The notes under the pieces were generated by a model. The model searched no databases. It worked only from the letters and a program-made list of their open reading frames with translations, and was not told the DNA's origin. DNA of 64,000 bases from NCBI RefSeq assembly GCF_001704415.2, contig NC_030822.1, forward strand, positions 48,539,345 to 48,603,344, read 5' to 3'. This document shows, piece after piece, positions 1 through 9,970 of the stretch. Source of the stretch: Capra hircus. Lineage: Eukaryota > Chordata > Mammalia > Artiodactyla > Bovidae. Within the stretch, counting starts at the first letter, position 1. The number at the start of each line of letters is the position of its first letter. The position numbers were made by a program, and so were the translations under genes.

Positions 1-380
1 AGGTCGTGCCTCCTACGGCTGAAGGAGCTGCCGCCTCCCCAGGGACATCCAGAGGCCGGGGACCAGAGAGTGCAGGTCCAGGCTTTCTCAGAGCCCCAGT
101 GCTGTTGAGCCCTGAGTGTGGCAGTCACTGCGGTCTCCTCCCACCGCCGGGGGTCCTGGTGGGCAGAGCCCCAGGCACCTGGGAGTGCGCGGCGGCGCCC
201 CCAGGGCTTTCTTGACGGGGTCCCTCGCACAGAGGAGGTAATCCGTGTCCTCTGCCTTCTTTTCTGAAACAGGATGATACCCGTTTTGCCCAGGGCCACG
301 TGGAGGGTGGTCTGCACCAGGGCGTCCCAACGGACCCCTTTGCACCGAGTTCTGAACCCCCGTCCGCTTAGCTCGGCCCG
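1..380. other. Unique 5' flank of the CpG-island promoter
   Basis: GC-rich single-copy sequence upstream of the CpG island. It has open frames on both strands but no splice signals, no recognisable protein and no repeat family I know. The open frames are best explained by high GC content (few stop codons). Confidence 0.5.
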
Positions 381-539
381 ATCCTAGGGTGGGCTGCTGG
401 AATCATCGCCGAGAGGGAAAGAGCGAGGACCGAAGGCCGAAGGGAAGACGGGGAAGTCAGGCGCGCGCGACCAGACCCGCACTTGACAGCCCCGACCGTC
501 AGGCTGAGCCGTCCGGAACGGTGGAGTTTCACCCCGACT

Positions 540-760
540 CAACGTGGCAGGGAGGGCTGAGGAGCGGAGAAAGAGTGAGGAAGGAAGGGAGAGGAGCGAG
601 GAGGTGGGAGAGGCAAGGAGAATGCAAAAGCGAGAGAAATGGAGAGAGATGGAAGCCGAGACAGCGCAGACTTGTGCGGAAGCCAGAGTGTGTGTGAGCG
701 AGAAAAGGATGCGCGAGAGAAGTGGAGAGATGAGGACGAAGTGAGGACGGAGACCGAGGA
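540..760 (+). repeat. Purine-rich (GA/GGA) tract upstream of the promoter
   Basis: About 220 bases of almost uninterrupted purine-rich sequence on the + strand, built from irregular gagag, gaggag and gagaaa blocks. Such polypurine stretches are low-complexity DNA, can bind GAGA/MAZ-type zinc-finger factors and can form H-DNA; this activity is family knowledge, not visible here. Confidence 0.7.
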
Positions 761-966
761 GACTGACAAGGCCTCATCCTCGCTCGTGGCCCAAGTGTCC
801 CCGGTTCTCTCCTACAGGGTCGATCCCACACCGGCCCCCGCGCGGCCGCACGCCCTCTCCTCCCCGCGGCCGCCAACAGAGCGCCCCGCCCCGGGCCGAC
901 CCCCGCCGACCCCCGCGGCTGCCGGGCGGGCGCCCCGCGCGCCCGGAGCGCTGGGAGGGAGGGAGC

Positions 967-988
967 AGCGAGCGAGCGAGCGAGCGAG
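967..988 (+). repeat. (GCGA)n short tandem repeat in the CpG island
   Basis: Five consecutive gcga-type tetranucleotides, followed by a (GGGA)n run. It is a CpG-containing microsatellite just upstream of the likely transcribed region, so its length may vary between individuals. Confidence 0.75.
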
Positions 989-1036
989 GGAGGGAGGGGC
1001 TGCCGGTGGGAGGCAACCATGTGGTTCCAGCTCACT

Positions 1037-1093
1037 CTTTTTTTTTTTTTTTTCCCCCTCTCTCTTTCTTCACTCCTTTTTCTTTCCAAACAG
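1037..1093 (+). other. Very strong splice-acceptor-like tract in the 5' region
   Basis: An uninterrupted run of about 50 pyrimidines, including a long poly-T, leads into 'tttccaaacag|gga' with the AG at 1092-1093. This is a near-ideal polypyrimidine tract and 3' splice site inside the CpG island. If used, the exon holding the ATG at 1409 would begin at 1094 and be joined to a non-coding exon upstream. It may equally be a fortuitous poly-T tract, and no matching upstream donor can be proved. Confidence 0.3.
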
Positions 1094-1268
1094 GGAAAAG
1101 TGTTCCATGAAGCGGTAGCGTTTTTCCGTCTCGTCTTTTCCTCGCTGACCCGGGTCCCCGCTCCCGTCCGGGTGCAAGCTGGTGGGGCGAGCACTGGGAG
1201 CCCCTCAGCGCGGGGCGCGGGGACCCCGGAGCCGGGCGCGGGGCGTGGGGCCGTTCCCGCGCCGGCAC

Positions 1269-1412
1269 ATGGCTGCAGCCGCCCCGCGCGCACCCCGAGT
1301 CGCCGCGCCCAGCTCGCCAGAGGTCCGTCGGCTGCTCTGTGCTGCGCCCCGCCGCCACCGGAGCCAGGCAGCTGCTGAGCGGGGAGGAGCCCGCGCCCGG
1401 GCATCGGGATGA
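1269..1412 (+). other. Upstream ORF overlapping the main start codon by ATGA
   Basis: A 47-codon reading frame (starts MAAAAPRAP, rich in Ala, Arg and Pro) opens at ATG 1269. Its TGA stop at 1410-1412 overlaps the proposed main ATG (1409-1411) in the tetranucleotide ATGA. Two other upstream ATGs lie at 1019 and 1108; the latter opens only a few codons. The composition is what GC-rich leader DNA gives by chance, so a functional peptide is not claimed. If the transcript includes this segment, the uORF would be expected to lower initiation at 1409 or to work by reinitiation. Confidence 0.35.
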
Positions 1413-1436
1413 CCCTCCTTGTCCTGCTGGGGCTAG
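1409..1436 (+). CDS. Probable first coding exon, signal-peptide-like start of an unidentified secreted or membrane protein
   Basis: The ATG at 1409 (G at -3) opens nine codons, MTLLVLLGL, plus one base of the next codon, and ends at a near-consensus donor (TAG|GTGAGT, junction 1436/1437). An in-frame TGA at 1376-1378 makes this the first possible Met of the frame. The hydrophobic run straight after the Met looks like the h-region of a signal peptide, so the product is probably secreted or a type I membrane protein. The exon lies in a CpG island, as first exons often do. It ends in phase 1, which is common for exons encoding signal peptides. Nine residues are too few to name the gene, and I do not recognise it. 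The alternative is that the ATG and donor are chance features of an island whose real exon is non-coding or lies on the other strand. Confidence 0.5.
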
Positions 1437-1442
1437 GTGAGT
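1437..1442 (+). other. 5' splice site (GTGAGT), start of intron 1
   Basis: GTGAGT follows CTAG and gives a near-perfect U1-binding site. It is the best donor in the CpG island. No equally convincing acceptor-donor pair is visible downstream, so intron 1 probably runs through most or all of the window. Confidence 0.55.
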
Positions 1443-1856
1443 GCCTGGGGAGGACGGGAGGGCGAGTGGCCCCGGGGAACACACTGTCCCGCACCCAGGC
1501 GGCGACGCGGGCTCCGAACGTTCGTCCCCGCGGCCCCAGAGTGAGCCTGCCTCCGTCTGCCTGCCTCCCGGGCCACTCCGAGCACATCTGGCAGCGGAGG
1601 GCCGCCCGGTCCGCCATCGAACATCTGGGCCTGGAGCGTGCTTTGGGGTGGAGGGTTTCCCGGTGGAGCTGGGCCGCCAACCGCTCGGTGTGGAGGGTCC
1701 TTTGGCGGGCGGTATTTAGTTTCAGGGGTATCTGGGGAAAGTGGAGAATTAGGGGAAGGAAGGTTTATTCAGGAATGTTTTGTGCCAGGTTCCTGAGGGT
1801 GGGGGGAGCTTTTTCGTTTCAAGCAGGCGCCTGGAGGGCGCAGATTAGAAACAGAT

Positions 1857-2075
1857 GTGTTGGAGGGTAGACGAAAAGGGCGTAGGGGAGGAGGTGGGGA
1901 GAGGATAGCCGGAGAGGGGAAAGGGCCGAGCACCAGGAGGATCAGGAAGGTGCGGAGAACCTGGGAAGAAGAGAGGGGTAGGGAAAGGGCTGGGAGCAGG
2001 AGAAAAAAGGAGGATAGTGCGGCAGAACAAGACAGGGAGGCCGAGCAAGAAGAATGGAGCACAGGAGGGTAGAGA
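1857..2075 (+). repeat. Second purine-rich tract, 3' side of the CpG island
   Basis: About 220 bases of + strand purine-rich low-complexity DNA (ggggagg, gagaggg, gaagaag blocks). It mirrors the tract at 540-760, so the island is flanked on both sides by polypurine sequence of the same strand polarity. Confidence 0.7.
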
Positions 2076-2194
2076 GGGAAGCAGAGAAGTGCTGCCTGCG
2101 TGCCCCTTTCAGGTGTCACCCAGGCAGGACCCCTGAGGCCTGGGAGGCCCTAAGGCACAGACTCACCCCGGGCAGGAAGCAGGAGGGTCTGCAG

Positions 2195-2264
2195 GACAGT
2201 GCCCATCAAGGATGTATGGGCAAGAGTTGACAGTGTGCCCATCAAGGATGTATGGGTAAGAGCT
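2195..2264 (+). repeat. Tandem duplication, unit about 34-36 bp, two copies
   Basis: Copy 1 (2195-2228) and copy 2 (2229-2264) share the core 'cccatcaaggatgtatggg' with only a 2-base insertion and two substitutions. A third copy starts and immediately fades (gacaat). It is a small recent local duplication in the putative intron. Confidence 0.85.
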
Positions 2265-2955
2265 GACAATGGGATGCACTGGGTCAGGGAAAGTGGCTGG
2301 GGAGCTGAAGAAAAGTCACCACAGGCACCAGGAAGAGTGGGCTACAGCTGACCCAGGAGCAAAAGTGAGCCAGAGATCAAAGAGCCAGCAGGTGTGGAGC
2401 ATGGGTGCTGCCCTGGACACTAGGCCAGGGGAGAACGCCCCCCGGTTTTGAACTGACCACCTGGTTGACCTCGGACCGCGTACCCACTACCCAGGCCTTA
2501 GATTCCCTTAGCTCCAAAACAAGCAAACCAGACAGTTCCTAAGTCCCTTCTGTCTCTGACAGCCTTAAACACCAGGAGTTTGCTTGGGGCCTAATGGATA
2601 GAAAACCTCCCCAAACCAAAGTGAAGAGGCACTAACCTCTGAAATAGATGTCTAAGGCTCTCTCTTTCTGAAACCTTACAAACTGGCTAGGCCAGCCTCA
2701 GGCCAACAATAACCTATCACCCAGGTAAAGAGAATAAAAGAGGTGGATCAACCTGAACTATTGCTCAAGTAGGGCATGTAAGGAGCCATGATTTTTCTCA
2801 TCTCTTAAAGACCAGCCAAGTATTGCAATATCATTCCTGGGCACAGCTGGCATGTCTGGATGGCACCTTCGTCACCTTTAATGGCCTCTACCCCTAAGCC
2901 ACCAATCACCAGCAGTCACTAGGCCCAAACGTCAGAGCAGTCTTATTCAAAACAG
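2265..2955. other. Unique intron-like DNA
   Basis: Single-copy sequence with no recognisable repeat, exon pair or RNA gene. Confidence 0.5.
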
Positions 2956-3168
2956 CTGAAATTCACTGAGTACTCATTATGCTGAACATGTTACATGGGC
3001 CATCTTGTTAACTTATTTATTCTTCACACCAACCTTATTGGCCACCCACTATTATGATCCCCATTTTAAAGATGAAGAAAACAAGATGTAAAGAGGTCAA
3101 ATATAATAACACTCAAAGCTGTAAGCTCCTGATTAGCAGAGACGGGATTTGAACGTAGGTTGTTTGCT
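2955..3168 (-). mobile_element. MIR SINE
   Basis: In reverse orientation it shows the MIR landmarks 'actgagtactcattatg', 'ccattttaaagatgaagaaa' and 'gggatttgaac'. It is an old, diverged tRNA-derived mammalian SINE. Confidence 0.75.
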
Positions 3169-3169
3169 C

Positions 3170-4600
3170 ACTAACCTGCCATGAATACAGCCTTCCAGCT
3201 CCACAGAAGGACTCTTAAAGATGTTTTCTTCAGTGAGATCCTGTTCAGCCCTTTTCATGGAGCAGGATATGTCAGTGTGATCCTGCCCATGGGAGGAGCC
3301 TGGGGAAGGGAAATAAAACAAGGATATTTGAGCCCCTGCTCTACTCCAGCCTGCTTTGGGCACAGTTTCTGATGGAAAGTGACTTTGGCTCACATGGTCA
3401 GTTGAAATCAGCTGGCTTTGATGATGGTCTGCCTCTTGGTATCATGAGAAGGAGAAGACAGACTTAAGTCATGGATCAAAAGATAATGTTGATTCCCTGG
3501 CCCTTTTTTATTGAGTGCCTACTGTGTGTAATCATTCCTCTGGTGAGAATATCATCTGTTGGGTTGATGCTCTTTCTCATAGAAGTTGTCTCTCTTCATG
3601 ATGTCTTTTCTTGGGAGGATGGGGGTTCGGTCTTTATATACCAAAGGCCATGTAGAAGAGAGCAAGTGGGCTGCTGACTTAGAATTGTGCATAACCGGAT
3701 GATCATCTACTGGTCACCTGAGAGGATGATCACCTACTATTGAGCTTTTGCCATATCTACGCCTTTGTCAGAAGTGCACAGACTCATGACATCCCAGATC
3801 TCAAAATTTTATTCAAGTATGAAGTCACAGAAGGACAGCCTAGAGGGGTGGTATGGTGGGGGGTGGTGGGAGGGAGGCTCAAGAGGGAGGGGACGTATGT
3901 ATACTTATGGCTGATTCATGTCGGCAGAAATCAACACAACATTGCAAAGCTGAGGGATGTCTGGGTGGGCGCTCGAGCAAAAAACAGAAGGAAAGCCCTC
4001 AGAGTTGACTGAATCCTAAAATCATCTCTGGTCCCTGAAAGGAGCAGTTCCGGGGTGGCTTCTGGCCACTGCTAGTGTGACTTCTGGCCTCTTTTCCGGA
4101 GAAAGTTCAGTATTGAAGGGGAGTCCGAAGGGCTAAGCATTCATAATCTGAACTAGCATGGACCTAATGACTCCTTCCTTTCTAGACCCACCAGTGAGTG
4201 AAATCAAATGTCCCACCTCTCTGATGTGAATGAGCAAGAAGTGCTCTGATCTCCATGGAGGAGAAAGAGGGGGGACTTTGTGGGCTGTCCCAGCCCCTCC
4301 TCTGCCCACCACCCTTCCCTCTCCCCTGTTGCTCATCTCATTATCCCATCTGAACTTCTTCCTAGACTTCTGTAATAGCAGCCACATGGCCTCCTGCTTG
4401 AGCTCTCTCTTCTTCATCCTACACACTGCTACCCCAGTAATCTCATGAAACAGCTGTTATAAGGCAAAGAATTTGGATTAGGAATCTGGCAAGCTTTCTG
4501 GGTTCTTGTTCTGACTCCCTTGACTGTAGAATGAGGGTGGGGGGATTTTAAATTCAAAATTTCTCTGATTCCTTGATCTCATACTGCTCTTCCATAAACC
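3170..4600. other. Unique intron-like DNA
   Basis: No coding signal is convincing. A pyrimidine tract plus AG at about 4183 is followed only eight bases later by a donor-like GTGAGT, too close for an exon. A possible weak MIR remnant lies near 4480-4530. Confidence 0.45.
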
Positions 4601-5045
4601 TGGAGTAGTCTCCAGGTTGCCTGTAATGTCAAGTACAAATGTTAAAGATATTACACAGTATCATTCACAACTCACTCCCCCTCCACCACACACACACCTA
4701 ACTCTTCAATAAGCCTGGAATACTTCCTATATTCACATTATGCCACATGCTTCTTTCTGGTTCTCTGCTTTTGTTTATAATTCCTCCACCAAAAATGCCC
4801 TCTTACTCTCCACCCCTACAGATTGTTGACTTCAGATCAAAATCCTGTTCACCATTTAAGTCTCACCTCAAATGCCACTTCCTCCATATACCCATCCATG
4901 ATTTTGCCAACAGAATATACTTTCTTTCCTTCCTTGAATCTCAACAGCCTTTCTGTTGTGCTGCTTTGTATTATAGTGACCTGAATGCTTAGAGTGTAAG
5001 CTCCATGCCTCATTCATCTGGGTATCACTTTCAGTACCTTGCATA
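4600..5045 (+). mobile_element. L2 LINE 3' end fragment
   Basis: Matches the L2 3' region in order: 'tctcacctcaaatgccacttcct', a run about agencies of the 'gtgacctgaatgcttagagtgtaagctcc' type, then 'gggtatcactttcagtacctt'. An ancient relic with no coding capacity. Confidence 0.6.
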
Positions 5046-5352
5046 AACTGAAAGAGTGGGAACTACCTGTTAGAATGGTTGGATTTTTGAAACATTTGAA
5101 ACACTTAGGATCAAGAGAAGTGAAAGCTTTGGAATATGATTACTCTTTGTGGAACAACACAACTGTGAGGAGCCTAGTTTTAACTGTTTGCTTTTGTGCT
5201 TCCTTGTCCATTAATGCAAATACAACCTGTACTGTTTTGTTTTAATTATGTACAAAAATTATACATAGAACATTACATGGACAGGGACCAGACGATACAT
5301 CTGTTATACAAATTGGTTGTAGCGATAGTACCAGATTTTTTTAATAGACTTA

Positions 5353-5633
5353 AAATTTTTTTTTCTCCTACTACTCATTAACTAATTAATTTTTGGCTGC
5401 ACTGGGTCTTTGTTACTGTGAGTAGCCTTCCTCTAGTTGTGGTGCTTGGACTTCTCTTTTCAGTGGCTTCTCTTGTTGTGGAACACGGGCTGTAGAGCAC
5501 TCGGGCTCAGTAGCTGTGGCTCATGGGCTTAATTGCCCCGCAGCATGTAGAATCATTAGAGCAGGGATCATACCCGTGTCCCCTGGATTGGCAGGTGGAT
5601 TCTTAACCACTGGACCACCACAGAAATCCTGTT
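5353..5633 (-). mobile_element. CHR-type tRNA-derived SINE
   Basis: The + strand carries the reverse complement of the cetartiodactyl SINE, ending 'ttaaccactggaccacca'. It is flanked by a diverged target-site duplication (tagtaccagatt near 5327 and tagcaccagatt near 5634), both followed by 'aatagactt'. The divergence between the duplications marks it as an older ruminant/cetartiodactyl insertion. Confidence 0.8.
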
Positions 5634-5997
5634 AGCACCAGATTAACAATAGACTTCATTGAAACTTTTGCCAGGATGGGGAAGGAGCTTTGCTTCTGAG
5701 AAAATGAGTTTGAGGAATGCTTGAACAGCCTGCTGGCCCATGGCTTGATGATCGGTCTCAGTAGGCTTCCATGTCCTTCCCTCATCTTCCCACATTAATG
5801 GTGATGGCCATAATAAAGATATGGTCCCCGTAGGCTCATATCTTGTCTCATTCAATTTTTGTCTTGTGCTCAACTGGGCAAAGTATGCATGAGTATATTT
5901 CATAAATATAACTAATGATGAATTAGACAGACATTTTTAAAAGGTAGAGTCAAAGATTATCAGACATGGGGAAAAGATAAGACACTATCTAAATCAG

Positions 5998-6170
5998 TAC
6001 AGTGGTTCTTAAAATTTTGAATTCCAGGCCCCTCTGAGAATCCAATGAAAACCCTGAATCCACTTCTTAGAAAAAGACATTCACACATCAAATTTTCCTG
6101 CAACTTCTAGGGTTTCAGTGACCTCCTAATATCATTCCTTGGAACCCAACTAAATCCTTGATCTAAACCC
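5998..6170. mobile_element. Possible MER-class DNA transposon relic
   Basis: Starts 'gtggttcttaaaattttga' and continues with ccaggcccctctgagaatc and 'cttctagggtttcagtgacc'. This resembles a non-autonomous hAT-like medium reiterated repeat. I cannot name the family. Confidence 0.35.
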
Positions 6171-6639
6171 ACCCCTTCTTTTGTGATGAAGAAAGAATCA
6201 AAGTTCAGAGAGATATGGCTAAACTTAAACAAATAGCTTAATGGAAGGGCCAAGACAAGACCCCCTAACTCCATAATCTATCCTAGCACACATTCTCGAG
6301 GTAGAAAATCTCTCTCTCCACTTTAGCTCATTAGTTGAGATCCAAGATCACAGTTGCTCCTCAGATGCTCCATTTAAATGAGCTAAGCGCTGAATAATTG
6401 CCATTTGGTTTTTATGTTGAGAAATTGCCTGAAGAATAGGGCAGATGTCATAGCATTTCAATTTAACCATCTTAACTGGAAATCTTGGAAACTTCTGCAG
6501 TGCCTTATATAATGTCTGGTGTATTTGGGGGAAGAGGGATTATACCTGAAGGCCTAAAGATGTAGGTGTGCCTTCAAGGAACCAAGCAGGAAATCAACAG
6601 CTCTAGCTGCAGCTTCATGGTTTCGCTGGGTTATGCTGG

Positions 6640-6725
6640 GCAAGTCATTACCATTCTGAGCCTCAGTTTGTTTCCCTGTGAAATGAGGTTACTAGACTCA
6701 GGTTATCTCTAAGTTTCCTTATACC
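6640..6725 (+). mobile_element. MIR SINE fragment
   Basis: Carries 'gggcaagtcattacc', 'tgagcctcagtttgtttcc' and 'gtgaaatgaggtta', the central MIR core. Confidence 0.6.
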
Positions 6726-7154
6726 ACTAACATTCTCTGGTTTGTTTTATAATTCTGAGAATTTGTCAGCTGGTCCAGACATGGCTGTGGTCAGAACACA
6801 TGGGTGTTAGCTACCATGATTGTTTGATTTCTTTTTTTTTTCAGGCATTGCCCACTCATGGGAATCGGTAGCATATGATTATGAATCCAGAAGGGCTGGC
6901 TGCCTGATGTGAACAGAGCAGTTGTAACTCCACCCTGGGTCTGCCCTGGGGCGCTGTTAGCCAGGCAACATCATTCAAGGTCAGGGTAGATGGCCACAGA
7001 CCTCAGCCCTGGAAGTCTAGTACCTGAAATACTCATCAAAGGGCCTCGTCCTGAGCAGAGTTACCTATAAAACAACCCAAAGTGTGGACACCCAGGGTAG
7101 ACTTCTGAGTAGCAGGTCTGTTTATGGAACTGTTTACAGGGATTAAGCATTTCC

Positions 7155-7244
7155 TTCAGTTTTTAAAATTGAGGCATAATTTACATATGATAAAGTATGC
7201 CCACTAAGTATGTAGCTTAATGGTTTCCCTGCGTGGATTTGAAC
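7155..7244. mobile_element. Old L1-like fragment
   Basis: 'ttgaggcataatttacatatgataaagt' resembles the same old L1 3' piece seen at 18328. It is interrupted by the younger L1 at 7260. Confidence 0.4.
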
Positions 7245-7259
7245 TTGTGGTTGGGTTTT

Positions 7260-7426
7260 TTTTTTTTTTTTAATTTTAAAATCTTTAATTCTTACATGTG
7301 TTCCCAAACATGAACCCCCCTCCCACCTCCCTCCCCATAACATCTCTGTGGGTCATCCCCATGCACCAGCCCCAAGCATGCTGTATCCTGCGTCAGACAT
7401 AGACTGGCGATTCAATTCTTACATGA
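7260..7426 (-). mobile_element. Young, strongly 5'-truncated ruminant L1 (L1_BT-like)
   Basis: A poly-T tail on the left is followed by the bovine L1 3' UTR in reverse ('cccaaacatgaaccccc', 'agacatagactggcgattc'). A perfect 15-bp target-site duplication, ttgtggttgggtttt, lies at 7245-7259 and 7427-7441. Only about 167 bp were inserted, so it has no coding capacity. Confidence 0.9.
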
Positions 7427-7534
7427 TTGTGGTTGGGTTTTGAAATATGAATTGTATATTTTTAGCTCCCTCATAGTACCTGAGAGAGGACTATGTGGGT
7501 GGGATTGTTATGACAGCAGAATTTATTGCTAACA

Positions 7535-7705
7535 TTTGTACAAAGTTCCACCGTTTACATACCTTATCTCATTCTCAAATCACTTGTTGAGGGTAAATGT
7601 CATCATTATGCCACTTCACAAATAAATAAACTAAGGTCTAGAGAAATAAAGTGAGTTTCTCAAGATTACCGTCTTAGTAAACAGTTGAGCCAAGACACCA
7701 AGCAA
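7535..7705 (-). mobile_element. MIR SINE
   Basis: Reverse MIR landmarks: 'acataccttatctcattctc', 'aaactaaggtctagagaa' and 'cagttgagccaagacacc'. Confidence 0.6.
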
Positions 7706-9815
7706 GCATTTTAGATCCCAACAACAATTTGCTTTCCAATTTTCAGGAGGCACATAGTTATTCTGAAGTCAAGGCTTCTGTGTTACCAAGAAGAGAGGGT
7801 CAGGTTGAAGTAAGGCTTCATTGAAAGAATTCTAAACCATAAATCCCACAGTGGAAAGTTCAGTTAGAACATTATCACCCCCTACCCTGTACTCCCTTCA
7901 GATGGTTAAGAAATGTTTGGGTTAATGTTTATTGTTTATGATCCAGAATTACTGCATATGACATACAAAGATTACGTTTGCCGATGAATGCAGTTACATA
8001 CGCTAATGAATCAGAAGACTCTCCTAGTCCTCAAGGTCATTGTTGTGGAGACCTTACTGTGCTTTTGAGAAGGATGCATGAGCTCAAGCTCCTTGTTGGT
8101 GCTTTGACTGGGTGCTGATGGTGTGCGTTTGGCTATGACTTGCCCTATATATTGCCTTTTCTAGTTAAATTCCTCTTTTGAGCAGTTTTGACTTTGTTTC
8201 CCTTCCCCAAAGAAGAATGCAGACTGTACCAAAAAGTAAAGAAAAAAAAAATTCTGGTTATCTGAGCTTCTTAACTGTCTAGATTCTGGGAAAATAAAAG
8301 TTTGTTTCCTTTGGCACTGAATAGACCAGAATGGGGAAGAAGGCTGAAATCAAACAGTCTTGATTTTGCTAGTGACAGTGGTGTGGAGCCCCAGCCAGAG
8401 TCTGCTGGTGATAAGACTGAGGTCTGCTTTGTCTTTGCGGAAGGCAGGGGAGAAGCCACTGCCTTTGTGACCACACTGAGATGGGAACATGGGCAGCCGT
8501 CGTCAGACTCCGGTGTGGAATATGGGAGCTTTTTCTGAAGCCAGGCAGCAAGGGGATCTGAAGAGTTCAGGCCATTACAACAGGAGAGATGAAAGAGGTG
8601 CAGGCGGAAGAAGAAGGCATAGAAAAAGCAAGAGCAGAGGATGCCAAAGCTAAAAGCTAGCCTTTCTGGCTTTATAGAGCAGCTTCTCTGAGCTCTTTCT
8701 ATCGCACAGAGGAAAGGTGGCCACAACTTTGGGGAGCTTTCAGGAGCTCTTATGTGTATCCCATAACATTTTTGACTTCATTCTCACACCCACATTCACA
8801 AAACAATTAGAGAAGGCAGGGCAGGGTGCTCCTTCTACAGTTTAGGCTCTGTGCTAGACTCCCAGGCGCCAGTGATACAAAATGCAGCATCTAAGAAGTC
8901 AGCCCAGTGGGGCAACACAGTCATAAACAAGACTGTCATTGAGGGCTGGCATAAACAAGTGCTGTCATTGAGGAAAGTACCAGGGTTTCTAGGTGTCCCA
9001 GGGAGGAAGCAACTCCAGCCTGTGCTGTCTTATGAGATGGGCTGTATGTTCCTACGTGGATCTTCAGGCTGGTGGCTGGTGTTCATCGGTCGCCAGCAGC
9101 ACTTGCACATTTGTGGGGCTGGTGCTAAATAGACAGCTGGTGAGTTGATGGATCACCCCCATCGCCATCAGAAGGGATGGATTCAGCGGTGTGTGTCCTT
9201 GGCATTCAGCCCGGTGCTTCCTGGAGGGATTGGATCTCCCAAAGTCCTCACCTATTGAAAGTTATGGGTCATTCTCCATCACAGCCTGCCGGTTCCATAG
9301 CTGCCTCTGGTTCCCTGTCCCTCATGAGAAGTTGAAAAGAAAAAGAGAGAGAAATACATCGGTGAATTTGGATCTCTTAGTTAAGAATGATAGTCTGTTC
9401 GCCTGAGGTTTTAATAGCATTTGTCCGCATGGAAAGCGAATAGGATCAAGTCAAGAAGGAATTTTTTGTTCCAGAAGAAATCCATTTGTATTGAACGGTC
9501 TAAGCCCCTGACATATCCTTACTTTTCTTGTTGGGGTGTTGGGGGTGAGGGGGTGTCAAGTCCTGGAGAGGGAGATTGCTTTGTGAATTCATTGTTTAAA
9601 TTTAGGCTTGCGTTTGTGGGGGTCATTCCAACTCGGAGCAATAAGCCTTCCAACCCAGCTTCTGTCACTTCTCATTACTTCCAGTGACAGTTCCAATTAT
9701 TTCCAATCACTCTTCAAGGGAAGAGTTGGGGCAGGCACAGGGATGGCCATGTGGACCAGCAGGGTAGCCGCCTCTGAGCACCCGGCCCCGGGGTCCTGGC
9801 TGGGCCTCGCTATGA
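7706..9815. other. Mostly unique intron-like DNA
   Basis: The largest repeat-poor block of the first 10 kb. Open frames exist at 8271-8726 (- strand) and 8851-9132 (+ strand) but have no homology I recognise, no flanking splice pair and mixed composition. About 8845-8960 may be a faint L2 relic. Confidence 0.5.
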
Positions 9816-9817
9816 CC

Positions 9818-9970
9818 ATGTAACCTTGGGCATTACCCCTTCCTGACCTTGGTTTTCTCACCAGTGATCACATCTAATAATGCCTAGGTCTGTTGTGAGA
9901 ATTAAATGAGTCAGTGTATACAAAAAATTTATCATCCTGCTCAGTACATAATAAGCTAATAAATGACTGT
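9818..9970 (+). mobile_element. MIR SINE
   Basis: 'tgaccatgtaaccttgggca', 'ttgtgagaattaaatgagtc' and 'cagtacataataagctaata' follow MIR order. Confidence 0.75.

Larger units (their letters stand above)
780..1640. promoter_or_regulatory. CpG island / probable TATA-less promoter
   Basis: Dense, undepleted CpG in a window that is otherwise strongly CpG-poor, with SP1-like GC boxes (for example around 920-940 and 1205-1260) and no clear TATA box. It covers the probable first coding exon and its donor site. By general vertebrate promoter biology this is a CpG-island promoter, with initiation probably dispersed between about 950 and 1350. The transcription start cannot be placed from sequence alone. 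The island could also drive a divergent transcript on the - strand. Confidence 0.85.

Noticed and set aside
1019..1378. Frame starting MWFQLTLFFFFF as a possible protein
   Set aside because: Its hydrophobic stretch is just the translated poly-T tract of the acceptor-like sequence, and the rest is GC-rich leader. At most it is a uORF.
529..1680. 383-codon open frame on the - strand across the CpG island
   Set aside because: Ala/Arg/Pro/Gly/Ser-rich composition with no recognisable domain. It is the usual stop-poor reading of GC-rich island DNA and crosses the better-supported + strand exon and donor.
8271..8726. 151-codon - strand frame in unique DNA
   Set aside because: No family resemblance, no acceptor/donor at either side, ordinary composition; a chance frame.
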